A DNA stretch of 64,000 bases from Bacteroidia bacterium (GTDB taxonomy: Bacteria > Bacteroidota > Bacteroidia > UKL13-3), in the NCBI GenBank assembly GCA_019695215.1, contig JAIBAK010000005.1, forward strand, positions 1 to 64,000, given 5' to 3'. Shown in pieces: positions 34,533 through 42,721 of this stretch; position 1 is the stretch's first letter; each line of letters begins with the position of its first letter. The notes below the pieces were generated by a model. That model saw nothing but the letters and a program-made list of their open reading frames with translations. It had not been told where the DNA came from and did no database searches. The position numbers and the translations under genes are program-made.

Positions 34533-35555
34533 TCATCTCAATGAACTGTTGTGCGGAAGTTCGATTCCAAGAAAACCGGCAGCGGTTTTACTCAGCAGCT
34601 GCTCTTTCACTTCGGCACTTAAACCTTCCATTTGCTCAATAAATTTACCATGCTCCAAATCGCCAAGCGGAAAAGGATAATCGGTTCCGTAAGCAATTTT
34701 TTCGGCACCAAACATTTCTATGAGGTATTTGAGTGCTTCCTCATCATGTGTAATGCCGTCAATCCAGAATTTGCCTATATACTCTTTCGGATCTTTAATA
34801 TCATTCATATTACATAAATCGGGACGGCAATGCCAACCATGTGATACCCGGCCAACTGTAAATGGAAAAGCACCTCCACCGTGTGCAAACATCACTTTCA
34901 GTTTAGGGAAGCGGTCAAATACACCACCAAAAATCATGGAGCAGATAGCGAGTGAGGTTTCAGCAGGCATACCCACTAACCAAGGTAAAAAATAGCGCGG
35001 CATTTTCTCCTGCCCCATCATATCCCACGGATGAACAAAAATGGCCATGTTAAGATCTTGTGCCGCTTCGTAAAACGGGAAGAAAGAAGGATCATCTAAG
35101 TTTTTATCCTGAATATGTGAACCGATTTCAACCCCGGGCAAGTTCAATTGCGTTTTGCAACGTTCCAGTTCTTGAATAGCGTAATCTATATGCTGCATGG
35201 GCAAAGTACCCAAACCAATAAACCTACTGTTGTAACCTTGCTGCACACCGGCCAAATGATCATTTAAAAAACGGCTCCAATCAAGCGTGTGTTCAGGCTT
35301 TGCCCAATAATTGAACAGCACAGGAACGGTGCAGAGCACCATTTTATCTACACGGTGTGCGTCCATATCCACCAAAATGGCTTCGGGATCCCAGCAATTT
35401 TGCTGTACCTCTCTAAAAAACTGACCCGTATCTTTCATCATACGGGCACTCCCTTTTTTATGGTGGTCCATGTACACAAAGCCACCGTAGCCATACTTCT
35501 GTTTTAAATCAGGCCATCGCTCGGGCAAAATGTGAGCATGTATATCAATTTTCAT
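34533..35555 (-). CDS. ACMSD-like amidohydrolase (aminocarboxymuconate semialdehyde decarboxylase)
   Basis: The 340-aa TIM-barrel metal enzyme has the N-terminal IDIHAHILPERW metal motif, a central HPWDMMG and MFAHGGGAFPFTVGR segment, and a C-terminal IAYGTDYPFPLGD with the conserved Asp. This is the pattern of 2-amino-3-carboxymuconate-6-semialdehyde decarboxylase, which diverts the product of 3-hydroxyanthranilate oxidation away from quinolinate. It lies 10 bp after haao on the same strand, which supports the call. The ATG at 35555 (MKIDIHAH) is chosen over 35573. Confidence 0.9.
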   Translation of the reverse strand: MKIDIHAHILPERWPDLKQKYGYGGFVYMDHHKKGSARMMKDTGQFFREVQQNCWDPEAILVDMDAHRVDKMVLCTVPVLFNYWAKPEHTLDWSRFLNDHLAGVQQGYNSRFIGLGTLPMQHIDYAIQELERCKTQLNLPGVEIGSHIQDKNLDDPSFFPFYEAAQDLNMAIFVHPWDMMGQEKMPRYFLPWLVGMPAETSLAICSMIFGGVFDRFPKLKVMFAHGGGAFPFTVGRVSHGWHCRPDLCNMNDIKDPKEYIGKFWIDGITHDEEALKYLIEMFGAEKIAYGTDYPFPLGDLEHGKFIEQMEGLSAEVKEQLLSKTAAGFLGIELPHNSSLR

Positions 35556-35565
35556 GTGAGTGGTG

Positions 35566-36090
35566 TTAAACAAAACGGGGATCTACTTCCATTACATGAC
35601 CACAGTTTTTGCACGTACGTAATTCTTCCGAACCATAATAATGCCTGAAATGGGGCATAAAATCCTTTTCTATATCGTGTAACTCAAAATAAGCCTCATG
35701 CAATTTGGTATTACACTTTTCGCAAAACCACAATAATCCATCTGTAAAACCTTTGCCGGCTCTTACCCGTTCAATCACTAAACCTACTGAACCTTCTGTT
35801 CTGCCGGGTGAATGCGGAATGCGAGGTGGCAATAAAAACATATCTCCGGGTTTCAGATGAATATCTACTGCCTTACCTTCTTGCTGGGTTTTAACTGTAA
35901 TCTCACCCTCCAACTGATAAAAAAGCTCTTCCGTTTCATTGTAATGATAGTCTTTACGGGCATTGGGACCACCTACAATCATCACTATATAATCAGTGCC
36001 TTCAGGGTATAGGTTTTTGTTTGCTACTGGAGGTTTTAACAAATGTTTGTTTTCAGCTATCCACTGCTGTAAATTAAAGGGTGCTTTCAT
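35566..36090 (-). CDS. haao: 3-hydroxyanthranilate 3,4-dioxygenase
   Basis: The 174-aa cupin dioxygenase opens the ring of 3-hydroxyanthranilate using Fe2+ and O2. Iron ligands lie in RKDYHYNETEELFYQLEG (His/Glu) and PPRIPHSPGR. A second, rubredoxin-like metal site is seen at the C-terminus (CEKCN and CKNCG), typical of the bacterial type. It is followed directly by the ACMSD-like gene. The ATG at 36090 (MKAPFNLQQW) is preferred; an ATG two codons earlier is also possible. It lies 36 bp after the exosortase-associated gene. Confidence 0.93.
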   Translation of the reverse strand: MKAPFNLQQWIAENKHLLKPPVANKNLYPEGTDYIVMIVGGPNARKDYHYNETEELFYQLEGEITVKTQQEGKAVDIHLKPGDMFLLPPRIPHSPGRTEGSVGLVIERVRAGKGFTDGLLWFCEKCNTKLHEAYFELHDIEKDFMPHFRHYYGSEELRTCKNCGHVMEVDPRFV

Positions 36091-36126
36091 AAGCATAATT
36101 TTTTCGTAAAAGTAGTAAAAAAGCGG

Positions 36127-36516
36127 CTAAAGGGAAGAATACCCAACCTTTGTCTGCTTCCAAAGTTGGAACACCGTGTATATAATAAACAGTGGCAAAG
36201 GCGATTTGATAAAATTAACCAAATGATGGAGTCCGGCTCTGGCCGTGTGTGCTGTAAGCAAAAAATCCCACCAATGCCAATACACGGTATGCATAAACAA
36301 CAACAAGAAGAACATCAATACAGCATGTACCAATGTCCATGTATTATCCAAGCCTGAAAGTCGCAACAGAAACTGATGAATCAGCAACATTCCCACTCCG
36401 TACAAACTGAAAACGAAATGTGTGCTAACTAGTTCAGGCGCATCATACATGATGCTGATGAAGGCAAAGAGACATACCAAACAAAAGAATAGTATGTGTT
36501 TAATCCACCTTTTCAT
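36127..36516 (-). CDS. Exosortase-associated membrane protein, 129 aa
   Basis: The small protein has four predicted membrane helices (about 7-25, 35-52, 62-82 and 105-122). It resembles the membrane protein found beside Bacteroidota exosortases (exosortase-F-associated type). The function is unknown; it may help the exosortase. Its start overlaps the exosortase gene by 17 bases, so it belongs to the same unit. Confidence 0.65.
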   Translation of the reverse strand: MKRWIKHILFFCLVCLFAFISIMYDAPELVSTHFVFSLYGVGMLLIHQFLLRLSGLDNTWTLVHAVLMFFLLLFMHTVYWHWWDFLLTAHTARAGLHHLVNFIKSPLPLFIIYTVFQLWKQTKVGYSSL

Positions 36517-37048
36517 TGCCGGTGTTAGAGTATCGTTTTACCCAAATAATCCAAAGTATGAAGATAACACCATAAACTAAAAAGGTGAAAGTATACCTGT
36601 GATTAAAGTCGAGGTATTGTGGCGCTTTAAATTGAATTACGGCCAATGCAGCTACACGACATACATTTAAAATATGAATGAGCACAATTCCTGCCATGAT
36701 GTACCATACTTTATTTTTTACGGCTCCTGGAAATGCCATAATAAAACCGGCAAAGAGAACAAACAACTCAAGGGCATTACATCCCCTGCCTACGCCAACG
36801 AGACATTTAGTGTCGTAACAAACTGTATGTAAAATATATTTACCTCTTTGTTCAATAGACAGGTGGTAATTGACATCAATAAAAGAAAGCAACCATGTAG
36901 TTTGCTCAACCACCAGTTGAGACAATGGTTTGCTAATGGTACGTTTATCAATTTCAAGTACATAATAGAGAATAAACCAAAGAATAAAAACAACGGATGC
37001 CCGAAATACAAAACGATTAACCGGGCTTCGATTAATCGTTGGAATCAT
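36500..37048 (-). CDS. Exosortase family protein (XrtF-like)
   Basis: The 182-aa membrane transpeptidase-like protein shows the exosortase active-site set: Cys in VGRGCNALELFVLFAGFIMAFPG, Arg in NVCRVAALAVIQ, and His in NHRYTFTFLVYG. It has about five helices. Exosortases cut C-terminal CTERM signals in the inner membrane and may transfer the protein to another carrier. The start lies 17 bases inside the 3' end of the PID-CTERM gene, pointing to a dedicated pair. The exact Xrt subtype is inferred. Confidence 0.88.
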   Translation of the reverse strand: MIPTINRSPVNRFVFRASVVFILWFILYYVLEIDKRTISKPLSQLVVEQTTWLLSFIDVNYHLSIEQRGKYILHTVCYDTKCLVGVGRGCNALELFVLFAGFIMAFPGAVKNKVWYIMAGIVLIHILNVCRVAALAVIQFKAPQYLDFNHRYTFTFLVYGVIFILWIIWVKRYSNTGNEKVD

Positions 37049-37229
37049 GTTTATCCTTAAGTTTTTTCAACGCATAGCCAGCACCTGCAGCCAACAACAA
37101 TCCAACACCACCATCAACGGGCACATCGGGATCGTCACCTCCACCATCGCCTTGAGCAAAAATTTGAAATGGTAAACTCAGAAACCAACATAAAGAAATT
37201 ACTAATCTTAATCCCCTCATCACTTTCAA
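37032..37229 (-). CDS. Tiny secreted protein with PID-CTERM sorting motif
   Basis: The 65-aa protein has a signal peptide (ending IFAQ, about residue 26). A short acidic, Gly-rich segment (GDGGGDDPD) is followed by the CTERM tripartite motif: VPVDGG, a hydrophobic helix VGLLLAAGAGYAL and a basic tail KKLKDK. Only about ten residues lie between the signal peptide and the motif. It is most likely the substrate of the overlapping exosortase gene. The 1232-aa gene ends 1 bp upstream of its start. Confidence 0.85.
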   Translation of the reverse strand: MKVMRGLRLVISLCWFLSLPFQIFAQGDGGGDDPDVPVDGGVGLLLAAGAGYALKKLKDKHDSND

Positions 37230-37230
37230 T

Positions 37231-40200
37231 TTAGTTTTTTTGAAACATCAAAGTAGCTTTTTTACCATCAACAGAGATAATATTCATGATATAATTTCCC
37301 AACTTTAAATCACCCACATTCCATTGTAGTAAATTTGAATCATAAACAGGTGTTGAAAGGGGTATTTCTTGTCCTAATGAGTTATAAATTCTGACAGAGA
37401 CAATATCGGCTGCGCAAAAATTATCTCTCATCAAATACAATGTATTGTGTACAGGGACTGGGTATAAAATCCAGTTGCTATTTTTCGATTTAATTATTGA
37501 CAAGGTTAAATCATCAAAAAGAACCTCTTTGATATCTGTATATACAACTTGGCCTTTATTATTAAACTTATTAATCCGATAAAAATTTCTTCCGGCTAAT
37601 GGATTGTTGTGAGTAAAGGAATAAACACTGTTATCCATCTTTAATGTTGCATCCAGATTAACCGAGTGAATATGACTGAAGTGAAGGCTATCGGTACTGT
37701 GATACAATTCATATTTAGAGGTATATACCTCTTTTGAACTTGTCCAGCTCAGTTCTGTTTTAAGCTGGTTGCTGATGGTGGTTGCTGTAAATAAATTCTC
37801 AATTTGACCTATATTCATGAACACCAACTTGAGCCTTCCCAAGGCATATGACAGGGAATCTGTATTGATAAGCACCTTCCACTCTTTCTCTTTTCGTACA
37901 TCTATTACCCTGTTTCGGTATTCATCAATCAGAAAGATTAAAACATCATCCGGTACGGAATCGGCACTGAACTTTATTGTGAAAATACCACCGTTAGATG
38001 ATGTCATTCCCAACACTACAGTATCAGTTTCTTGTGGCATAGGGTAATTATTAATAACCAATGCTTCATTGTCTGACGAAACTGACCATAGGTTAATGCT
38101 GCTGTTTACTAATTTTAATGCATCGCCTGTTTCTTTTTGATACGAACGATCAAAAGTGTTATCAAAATTAAATACAGCATCGTCCCAAACAACACTATCC
38201 TGTATCATAGTAAGACGAAAAGTATGAGGTATTTTGGTATCTGTTTTAAAAAAACCAGAAGTGGCAGTTCCTACTTTTACTGCTTCAGTCATCGTTAAAG
38301 TGGGAGATGTAGTGGTAGCTTTCACCCAAAAACCTTGTCCCATAGATATGCGGCCATTAGTCATTCCGTTGGTGCCACTCGCGCCATTCCATGTAGCATA
38401 AGTTCCGGATTGGGCATTCCATACATAAATGGTACCACTCACATTGGTTTTGGTCCATCCGCTTGCAGCATTCCAATCAATCGCTGACGGATAAGGGTTT
38501 GGAACAAAGTTCCATCCGTCCCAGCTGGAATTGCCGTTATTGGTATAGGTTATCCCCATGGCTTGGGTACCTTGATTTAATGTACCAGTAAAGTCAAGCG
38601 TTACAGCTACCATACCCAATACATTGTTCCAAACTAATCGGCCAGGATTTCGATCGCCTCTGAAAAAGAATTTAATTCCACGATTGTTTGGAACTGAATT
38701 AGAGACATTGGCAGGAAAATTCCACCCGTTGGGTCCGCAATCTCCGGCTACTGATTCAGTATAATAGTACGCTGATGGAAAGCCTGATCCGTTCACATCA
38801 AATCCTCCGGCACCCGGGCCTGAAATCAAAATATCATCAATTAATTGATTCCAGGTAAACCCGTCAACGGGACTACCCATATGTAACCAACGTCTGCTGC
38901 TTCCTGCTGGTAAATATTTTTGTACAGTAACATTACCCGTAATACTTCCAGCAGACTGGGCTACACGCGCATCGCCACTTGCATTGGAGATGAGTGTTAG
39001 GTTACCGGCCGAAGCCAGCGTACCTGAGGTAACCGTAACCGTACCTGTTACTTCCATCACGGCTCCGAGCGTAATGGTTTGACTGGCCCTGTTCACTGTG
39101 AAGTTTTGTAAGGTTCGTGTACTTGAGCTGGTAGCAGTCATGTTTAAATTAGACCCGATTGAGCCGGTGCCACCAATAACAATGGAAGATGTTGATGAGC
39201 CGGTGAAACTGCTGGTACCGGAAATACTTCCGTTGAGTGTGAGTGTGGTACCATTTAACAACAATGCCCCTGAGGTGAAAGTTAGCACACCAGATATGGT
39301 GAACGCCTGGCTGAGTGTTACACCTGCACTCCGGTTTACTGTAAAATTATTTACTGTATTGGCCGTTGGGGTGGTGGTAAATGCTCCAGTAATAGCACCA
39401 CGAAACTCGTAGTTGGCCGAACTGCTAAGTGAAGAAATGGTGTTGGCACTTGATAAATTACCAGGCAAACCAGATGTATGCGATGTAATAACCGAACCTC
39501 CCGAATTCACCACCACGGTGTTATTGCCGGTGGTGCTGAAAGATGTTTCGTCAACAAAAGAAAAATCCTGCATGTTGAGGGTACCTCCGCTGTTTACAGT
39601 CATGGTGCCGTAATAGGAGGAAGCCGTCCATAAGGAGAGGCCAACATTGGAGTTCATTTGCACCACGGTACCTGATGCCACTGCAAAATTGACGTAAATA
39701 TTATTAGTAGGTGTTGTGTAGGAAATGGTTTGCGGACTTCCAACGGTTCCTGTGCCGTTGAAGTTGATGGTGCCATTGGGTGCACCCGTTCCTTCTGTGG
39801 TGGTGATGCCGGTTCCGCTCACAGTGAAATTACCCTTTACGTTTAAGGTACTGGTACCGGAAGCTCCGATATTCAAATCCAGTTTGCCTGAAGAAACAAC
39901 CACATTACCATTCACCGTAAGTGCATTGCTGGTGGCGTTATTCATATTGAAAGTGCCTCCGTTTACCGTGAAATTGTTAGCCACGGTAAGGGCGGAAGGC
40001 ATGGCCCAGGTTCCGCTTGATATTTCAAGGTTGTAATAATTTCCACCACTGGCCACTGCGGGAACCGCTATGTTTGCTGATGCCGTAGTATACCTTACTG
40101 TGCTTGTTCCGATGGTATAGTTGGACGCACCGGGGGTAAAAGTACCACTAATGATGATGGTGCCGGTGCTTGAAAAAGTGCGGGTACCGCCACTTGCCGT

Positions 40201-40929
40201 AAGTGTTGGATAGGTGCCCGACACAATGGTTTGGCCAGATGCACTCGCATAAGTAACTGTACCGGTCCAAACTTCATTGGCAGGAATAGGAGTCGATGTG
40301 GTATTTGACGTTTGCAAGGTTCCCGTACCGGCCGGAGTTAATGTCCCATCCAAAGCAAAGGTACTCATGTTAAATACACGTGAAGGATTGATTGTGAGAG
40401 TACCGTTTACAGAAATTGCACCACTTGCCGTTTTGGTGCCTGATGAGCCACCGATGGTTAGGTTACCATAGGTTTTTGACTGCACGCTTTGTGTACCACC
40501 ACGCGAATAGATAACTGTTGACCCACCGTTTAAAGTACCCAGGGTTGGGGTGTTTGCATCTGTTTGGGCTAAATCAAGGGTATTGGTGCCACTACTGGCC
40601 GCAGCAATATCTACGGTAGCATTCCAGTCACCACCACTGTGGGTTACTGTAAGTGCGGCTACACTGGCATCACCTATCACAATTTTTGATCCCGTGCCAC
40701 TCACTGTCCAGTTGTTACCCATGGATACAGAGGTAGTGTTGCGTATCTGAAAAATCTGGTTATTGGCGGTAAAGTTAGCAGGGGCTGTTCCTGTACCATT
40801 GGTATTGGTGCCCCAATTTGCGGTGCTGTTCAGGTTTCCACTCCCATCATAATAATATGTGGTTTGACTAAATCCACTTACTGAAAATAAGATGAACGTC
40901 AATACTGATAAAATAGGTTTTTTTCCCAT
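37231..40929 (-). CDS. Very large secreted beta-rich protein with T9SS sorting domain
   Basis: The 1232-aa protein has a signal peptide (ending GFSQ). A Ser/Thr/Gly-rich beta-solenoid-like region covers about residues 25-690, with recurring NFTVN and TLTLNGS-like strands. A second part contains SSRRWLHMGSPVDGFTW and GWNFVPNPYPSAIDW (about 705-860). A C-terminal T9SS type A domain follows (WILYPVPVHNTLYL ... GDLKLGNYIMNI). It is probably a surface or matrix adhesin. The long antisense frames opposite it arise from its low-complexity composition. A related but truncated gene sits 16 bp upstream. Confidence 0.85.
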   Translation of the reverse strand: MGKKPILSVLTFILFSVSGFSQTTYYYDGSGNLNSTANWGTNTNGTGTAPANFTANNQIFQIRNTTSVSMGNNWTVSGTGSKIVIGDASVAALTVTHSGGDWNATVDIAAASSGTNTLDLAQTDANTPTLGTLNGGSTVIYSRGGTQSVQSKTYGNLTIGGSSGTKTASGAISVNGTLTINPSRVFNMSTFALDGTLTPAGTGTLQTSNTTSTPIPANEVWTGTVTYASASGQTIVSGTYPTLTASGGTRTFSSTGTIIISGTFTPGASNYTIGTSTVRYTTASANIAVPAVASGGNYYNLEISSGTWAMPSALTVANNFTVNGGTFNMNNATSNALTVNGNVVVSSGKLDLNIGASGTSTLNVKGNFTVSGTGITTTEGTGAPNGTINFNGTGTVGSPQTISYTTPTNNIYVNFAVASGTVVQMNSNVGLSLWTASSYYGTMTVNSGGTLNMQDFSFVDETSFSTTGNNTVVVNSGGSVITSHTSGLPGNLSSANTISSLSSSANYEFRGAITGAFTTTPTANTVNNFTVNRSAGVTLSQAFTISGVLTFTSGALLLNGTTLTLNGSISGTSSFTGSSTSSIVIGGTGSIGSNLNMTATSSSTRTLQNFTVNRASQTITLGAVMEVTGTVTVTSGTLASAGNLTLISNASGDARVAQSAGSITGNVTVQKYLPAGSSRRWLHMGSPVDGFTWNQLIDDILISGPGAGGFDVNGSGFPSAYYYTESVAGDCGPNGWNFPANVSNSVPNNRGIKFFFRGDRNPGRLVWNNVLGMVAVTLDFTGTLNQGTQAMGITYTNNGNSSWDGWNFVPNPYPSAIDWNAASGWTKTNVSGTIYVWNAQSGTYATWNGASGTNGMTNGRISMGQGFWVKATTTSPTLTMTEAVKVGTATSGFFKTDTKIPHTFRLTMIQDSVVWDDAVFNFDNTFDRSYQKETGDALKLVNSSINLWSVSSDNEALVINNYPMPQETDTVVLGMTSSNGGIFTIKFSADSVPDDVLIFLIDEYRNRVIDVRKEKEWKVLINTDSLSYALGRLKLVFMNIGQIENLFTATTISNQLKTELSWTSSKEVYTSKYELYHSTDSLHFSHIHSVNLDATLKMDNSVYSFTHNNPLAGRNFYRINKFNNKGQVVYTDIKEVLFDDLTLSIIKSKNSNWILYPVPVHNTLYLMRDNFCAADIVSVRIYNSLGQEIPLSTPVYDSNLLQWNVGDLKLGNYIMNIISVDGKKATLMFQKN

Positions 40930-40945
40930 ATATTAAATAGTTCTA

Positions 40946-41542
40946 TTATGTGGCCGGAATGGTTTGTGCGCCACCACTGGTAAACTCCATGGTGCCGGAA
41001 GATGCGGTAATGGTGCCACCAGACAAGGTTCCGCCAACTTTTACGGTACCTGTGGTATTAAACTGGATTTCATTGCGGCTGGCTGAGCCATTCATGGTGA
41101 TGTTGCCGGTAATGGTTACCACGCCACCACTCACTATCAGACGCACATCACGGTTGTCATTTGAACTGTTGGCCAGGGTAAGACTGGCTGCGCTTAACTC
41201 CCCTTCTACCATAATGGAATTAAGTTTATTACCAGATGTGGGCGCAGCTACCGAAATGGCACCACCAACGGAAAGGCTCCTGCCTGAGGATACGGTGAGT
41301 TGCGTTTCACCATTGCTGCCATTTAAGGTAAGCGAGGCGCATTCAGCCCCGTTGGTATTGATGGTGCATATATTACCAGCCCCAATAATGGCATTAACGG
41401 TAGATGTAGGGACACCATTACTCCAGTTGGCCGGTGCATTCCAGTTGCCCGATGAAGCAGTAAATGTGGTAGTTTGAGCAAACACGGTCAACGAAAATAA
41501 ACCGGAAAACAAAAAAGAAAGTATAATTTTGGACGTGTTCAT
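40946..41542 (-). CDS. Secreted beta-rich protein, N-terminal part only
   Basis: The 198-aa protein has a signal peptide (ending VFAQ) and an N-terminal domain (GNWNAPANWSNGVPTSTVNAIIG) like the start of the next protein. A run of beta strands follows (ITGNITMNGSASRNEIQF). The frame stops after GGAQTIPAT, a phrase that in such proteins usually leads into more repeats. No T9SS domain is present. It may be a truncated copy of the next gene or a short independent protein. No obvious frameshift continuation was found in the 16 bp to the next start. Confidence 0.7.
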   Translation of the reverse strand: MNTSKIILSFLFSGLFSLTVFAQTTTFTASSGNWNAPANWSNGVPTSTVNAIIGAGNICTINTNGAECASLTLNGSNGETQLTVSSGRSLSVGGAISVAAPTSGNKLNSIMVEGELSAASLTLANSSNDNRDVRLIVSGGVVTITGNITMNGSASRNEIQFNTTGTVKVGGTLSGGTITASSGTMEFTSGGAQTIPAT

Positions 41543-41835
41543 TCCTTATTTTAACCCTAATTACTGTACTATTGAGCCAATACTGTGCCAAAAGCTAATA
41601 AAATGACGGCACCCGATACCTATTTCGACCAATTTTTAAAAGTAGTAACATTTTCTTCACATTGCGTGGCCTATAATTCTATTTTTCAGATAATTACAAT
41701 TGCCATTGATGATTTTGTTTCATTTTTTGCACGATTAGTTAATCCATATGCCTGTACAACCGAACTGCTTGAAATGAAAAATGGCTCATTTCGGGATTTT
41801 TTTTCCATTTATGGGAGCATTAAAATTCTCCCTGT

Positions 41836-42702
41836 ATGAGCAATAAAATTAGTATTTCAGATGCTCTTCGTTTGCTTTCTCTCCCATCTGGAACTGATAA
41901 AAGTACCGTTAAAAAACGGTATCGTGAGTTGGTCAAAATCTATCATCCCGATCAGTTTAATAATTATCCAAAACAGGCCGACTCATTAGAACAATTTATT
42001 GCGATCCAATCTGCATATGAATTACTCATGTCATTGCCAGGTGAATTTATTATTGCTGAATATGAAATGGCAAAAAAAAGAGCGCTGAACAAAAATCCGT
42101 TCAGAGGAACATATTCAATTCCCGATTGGATAATCATAGATGAATTGAAAAATACAATCAACCTCTTCAGTCTATTAATCAATAAAAGACCTGCCTTATG
42201 GATGTCATGGAAATGGATGCATATCGTTTTTAGTCAGACAAAAACCGATAACTCCTCATTTTTATTTTACCGTTTCTGGAATAACCTGATGAACGGCATA
42301 CGTTGGTTAGCCTTGAGTGTAATCTACCTTTCCCTTTTTGTATGCGGGTTTTTGATCATGTTCAGCATTGGTGTATGCTTTATTTTATTCTACCCGTTTT
42401 TGTTTATCGGTAAAAAAATAAGTACTGTAACATGTAAAGCGATACAACAAAAATACGGATACTACCCATCTGCCACATGCGGCAACATAAAAGGGGAGAT
42501 TACCTATTTGCTGTTAAAAACCATCCCGGCATTGTTGTGGACCATACTAACTTGTTATATATGGAGCAAGGCTTACCATATCACGTTCCTTCTTTTGTTC
42601 ACTATTCTGCCATTAGGTTTCTTTACATTTATTCTGTTAGGCAGTGTTTTGTACGAATGGGTTTGTTTCGCTAAAGTACGTCAATGGAAAGGCAAACAAT
42701 AG
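41836..42702 (+). CDS. J-domain membrane protein
   Basis: The 288-aa protein has an N-terminal J domain (about residues 5-65) with the HPD motif in KIYHPDQFNNYP, which stimulates DnaK ATPase. The rest holds three or more membrane helices (about 150-180, 185-205, 225-250 and 255-280). No zinc-finger or C-terminal DnaJ domain is present, so it is not DnaJ itself. It probably recruits Hsp70 to the membrane. The 293 bp before it hold no supported gene. Confidence 0.82.
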   Translation: MSNKISISDALRLLSLPSGTDKSTVKKRYRELVKIYHPDQFNNYPKQADSLEQFIAIQSAYELLMSLPGEFIIAEYEMAKKRALNKNPFRGTYSIPDWIIIDELKNTINLFSLLINKRPALWMSWKWMHIVFSQTKTDNSSFLFYRFWNNLMNGIRWLALSVIYLSLFVCGFLIMFSIGVCFILFYPFLFIGKKISTVTCKAIQQKYGYYPSATCGNIKGEITYLLLKTIPALLWTILTCYIWSKAYHITFLLLFTILPLGFFTFILLGSVLYEWVCFAKVRQWKGKQ

Positions 42703-42721
42703 TACACTAATAACGCACCTT

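Noticed and set aside
39098..41477. Long plus-strand open frames opposite the giant secreted proteins
   Set aside because: They have low-complexity composition mirrored from the Ser/Thr/Gly/Asn-rich minus-strand genes and no start signals. They are antisense shadows.
41585..41839. 84-codon frame before the J-domain gene
   Set aside because: It has no ribosome-binding site or recognisable domain, and overlaps the start of a well-supported gene in another frame.
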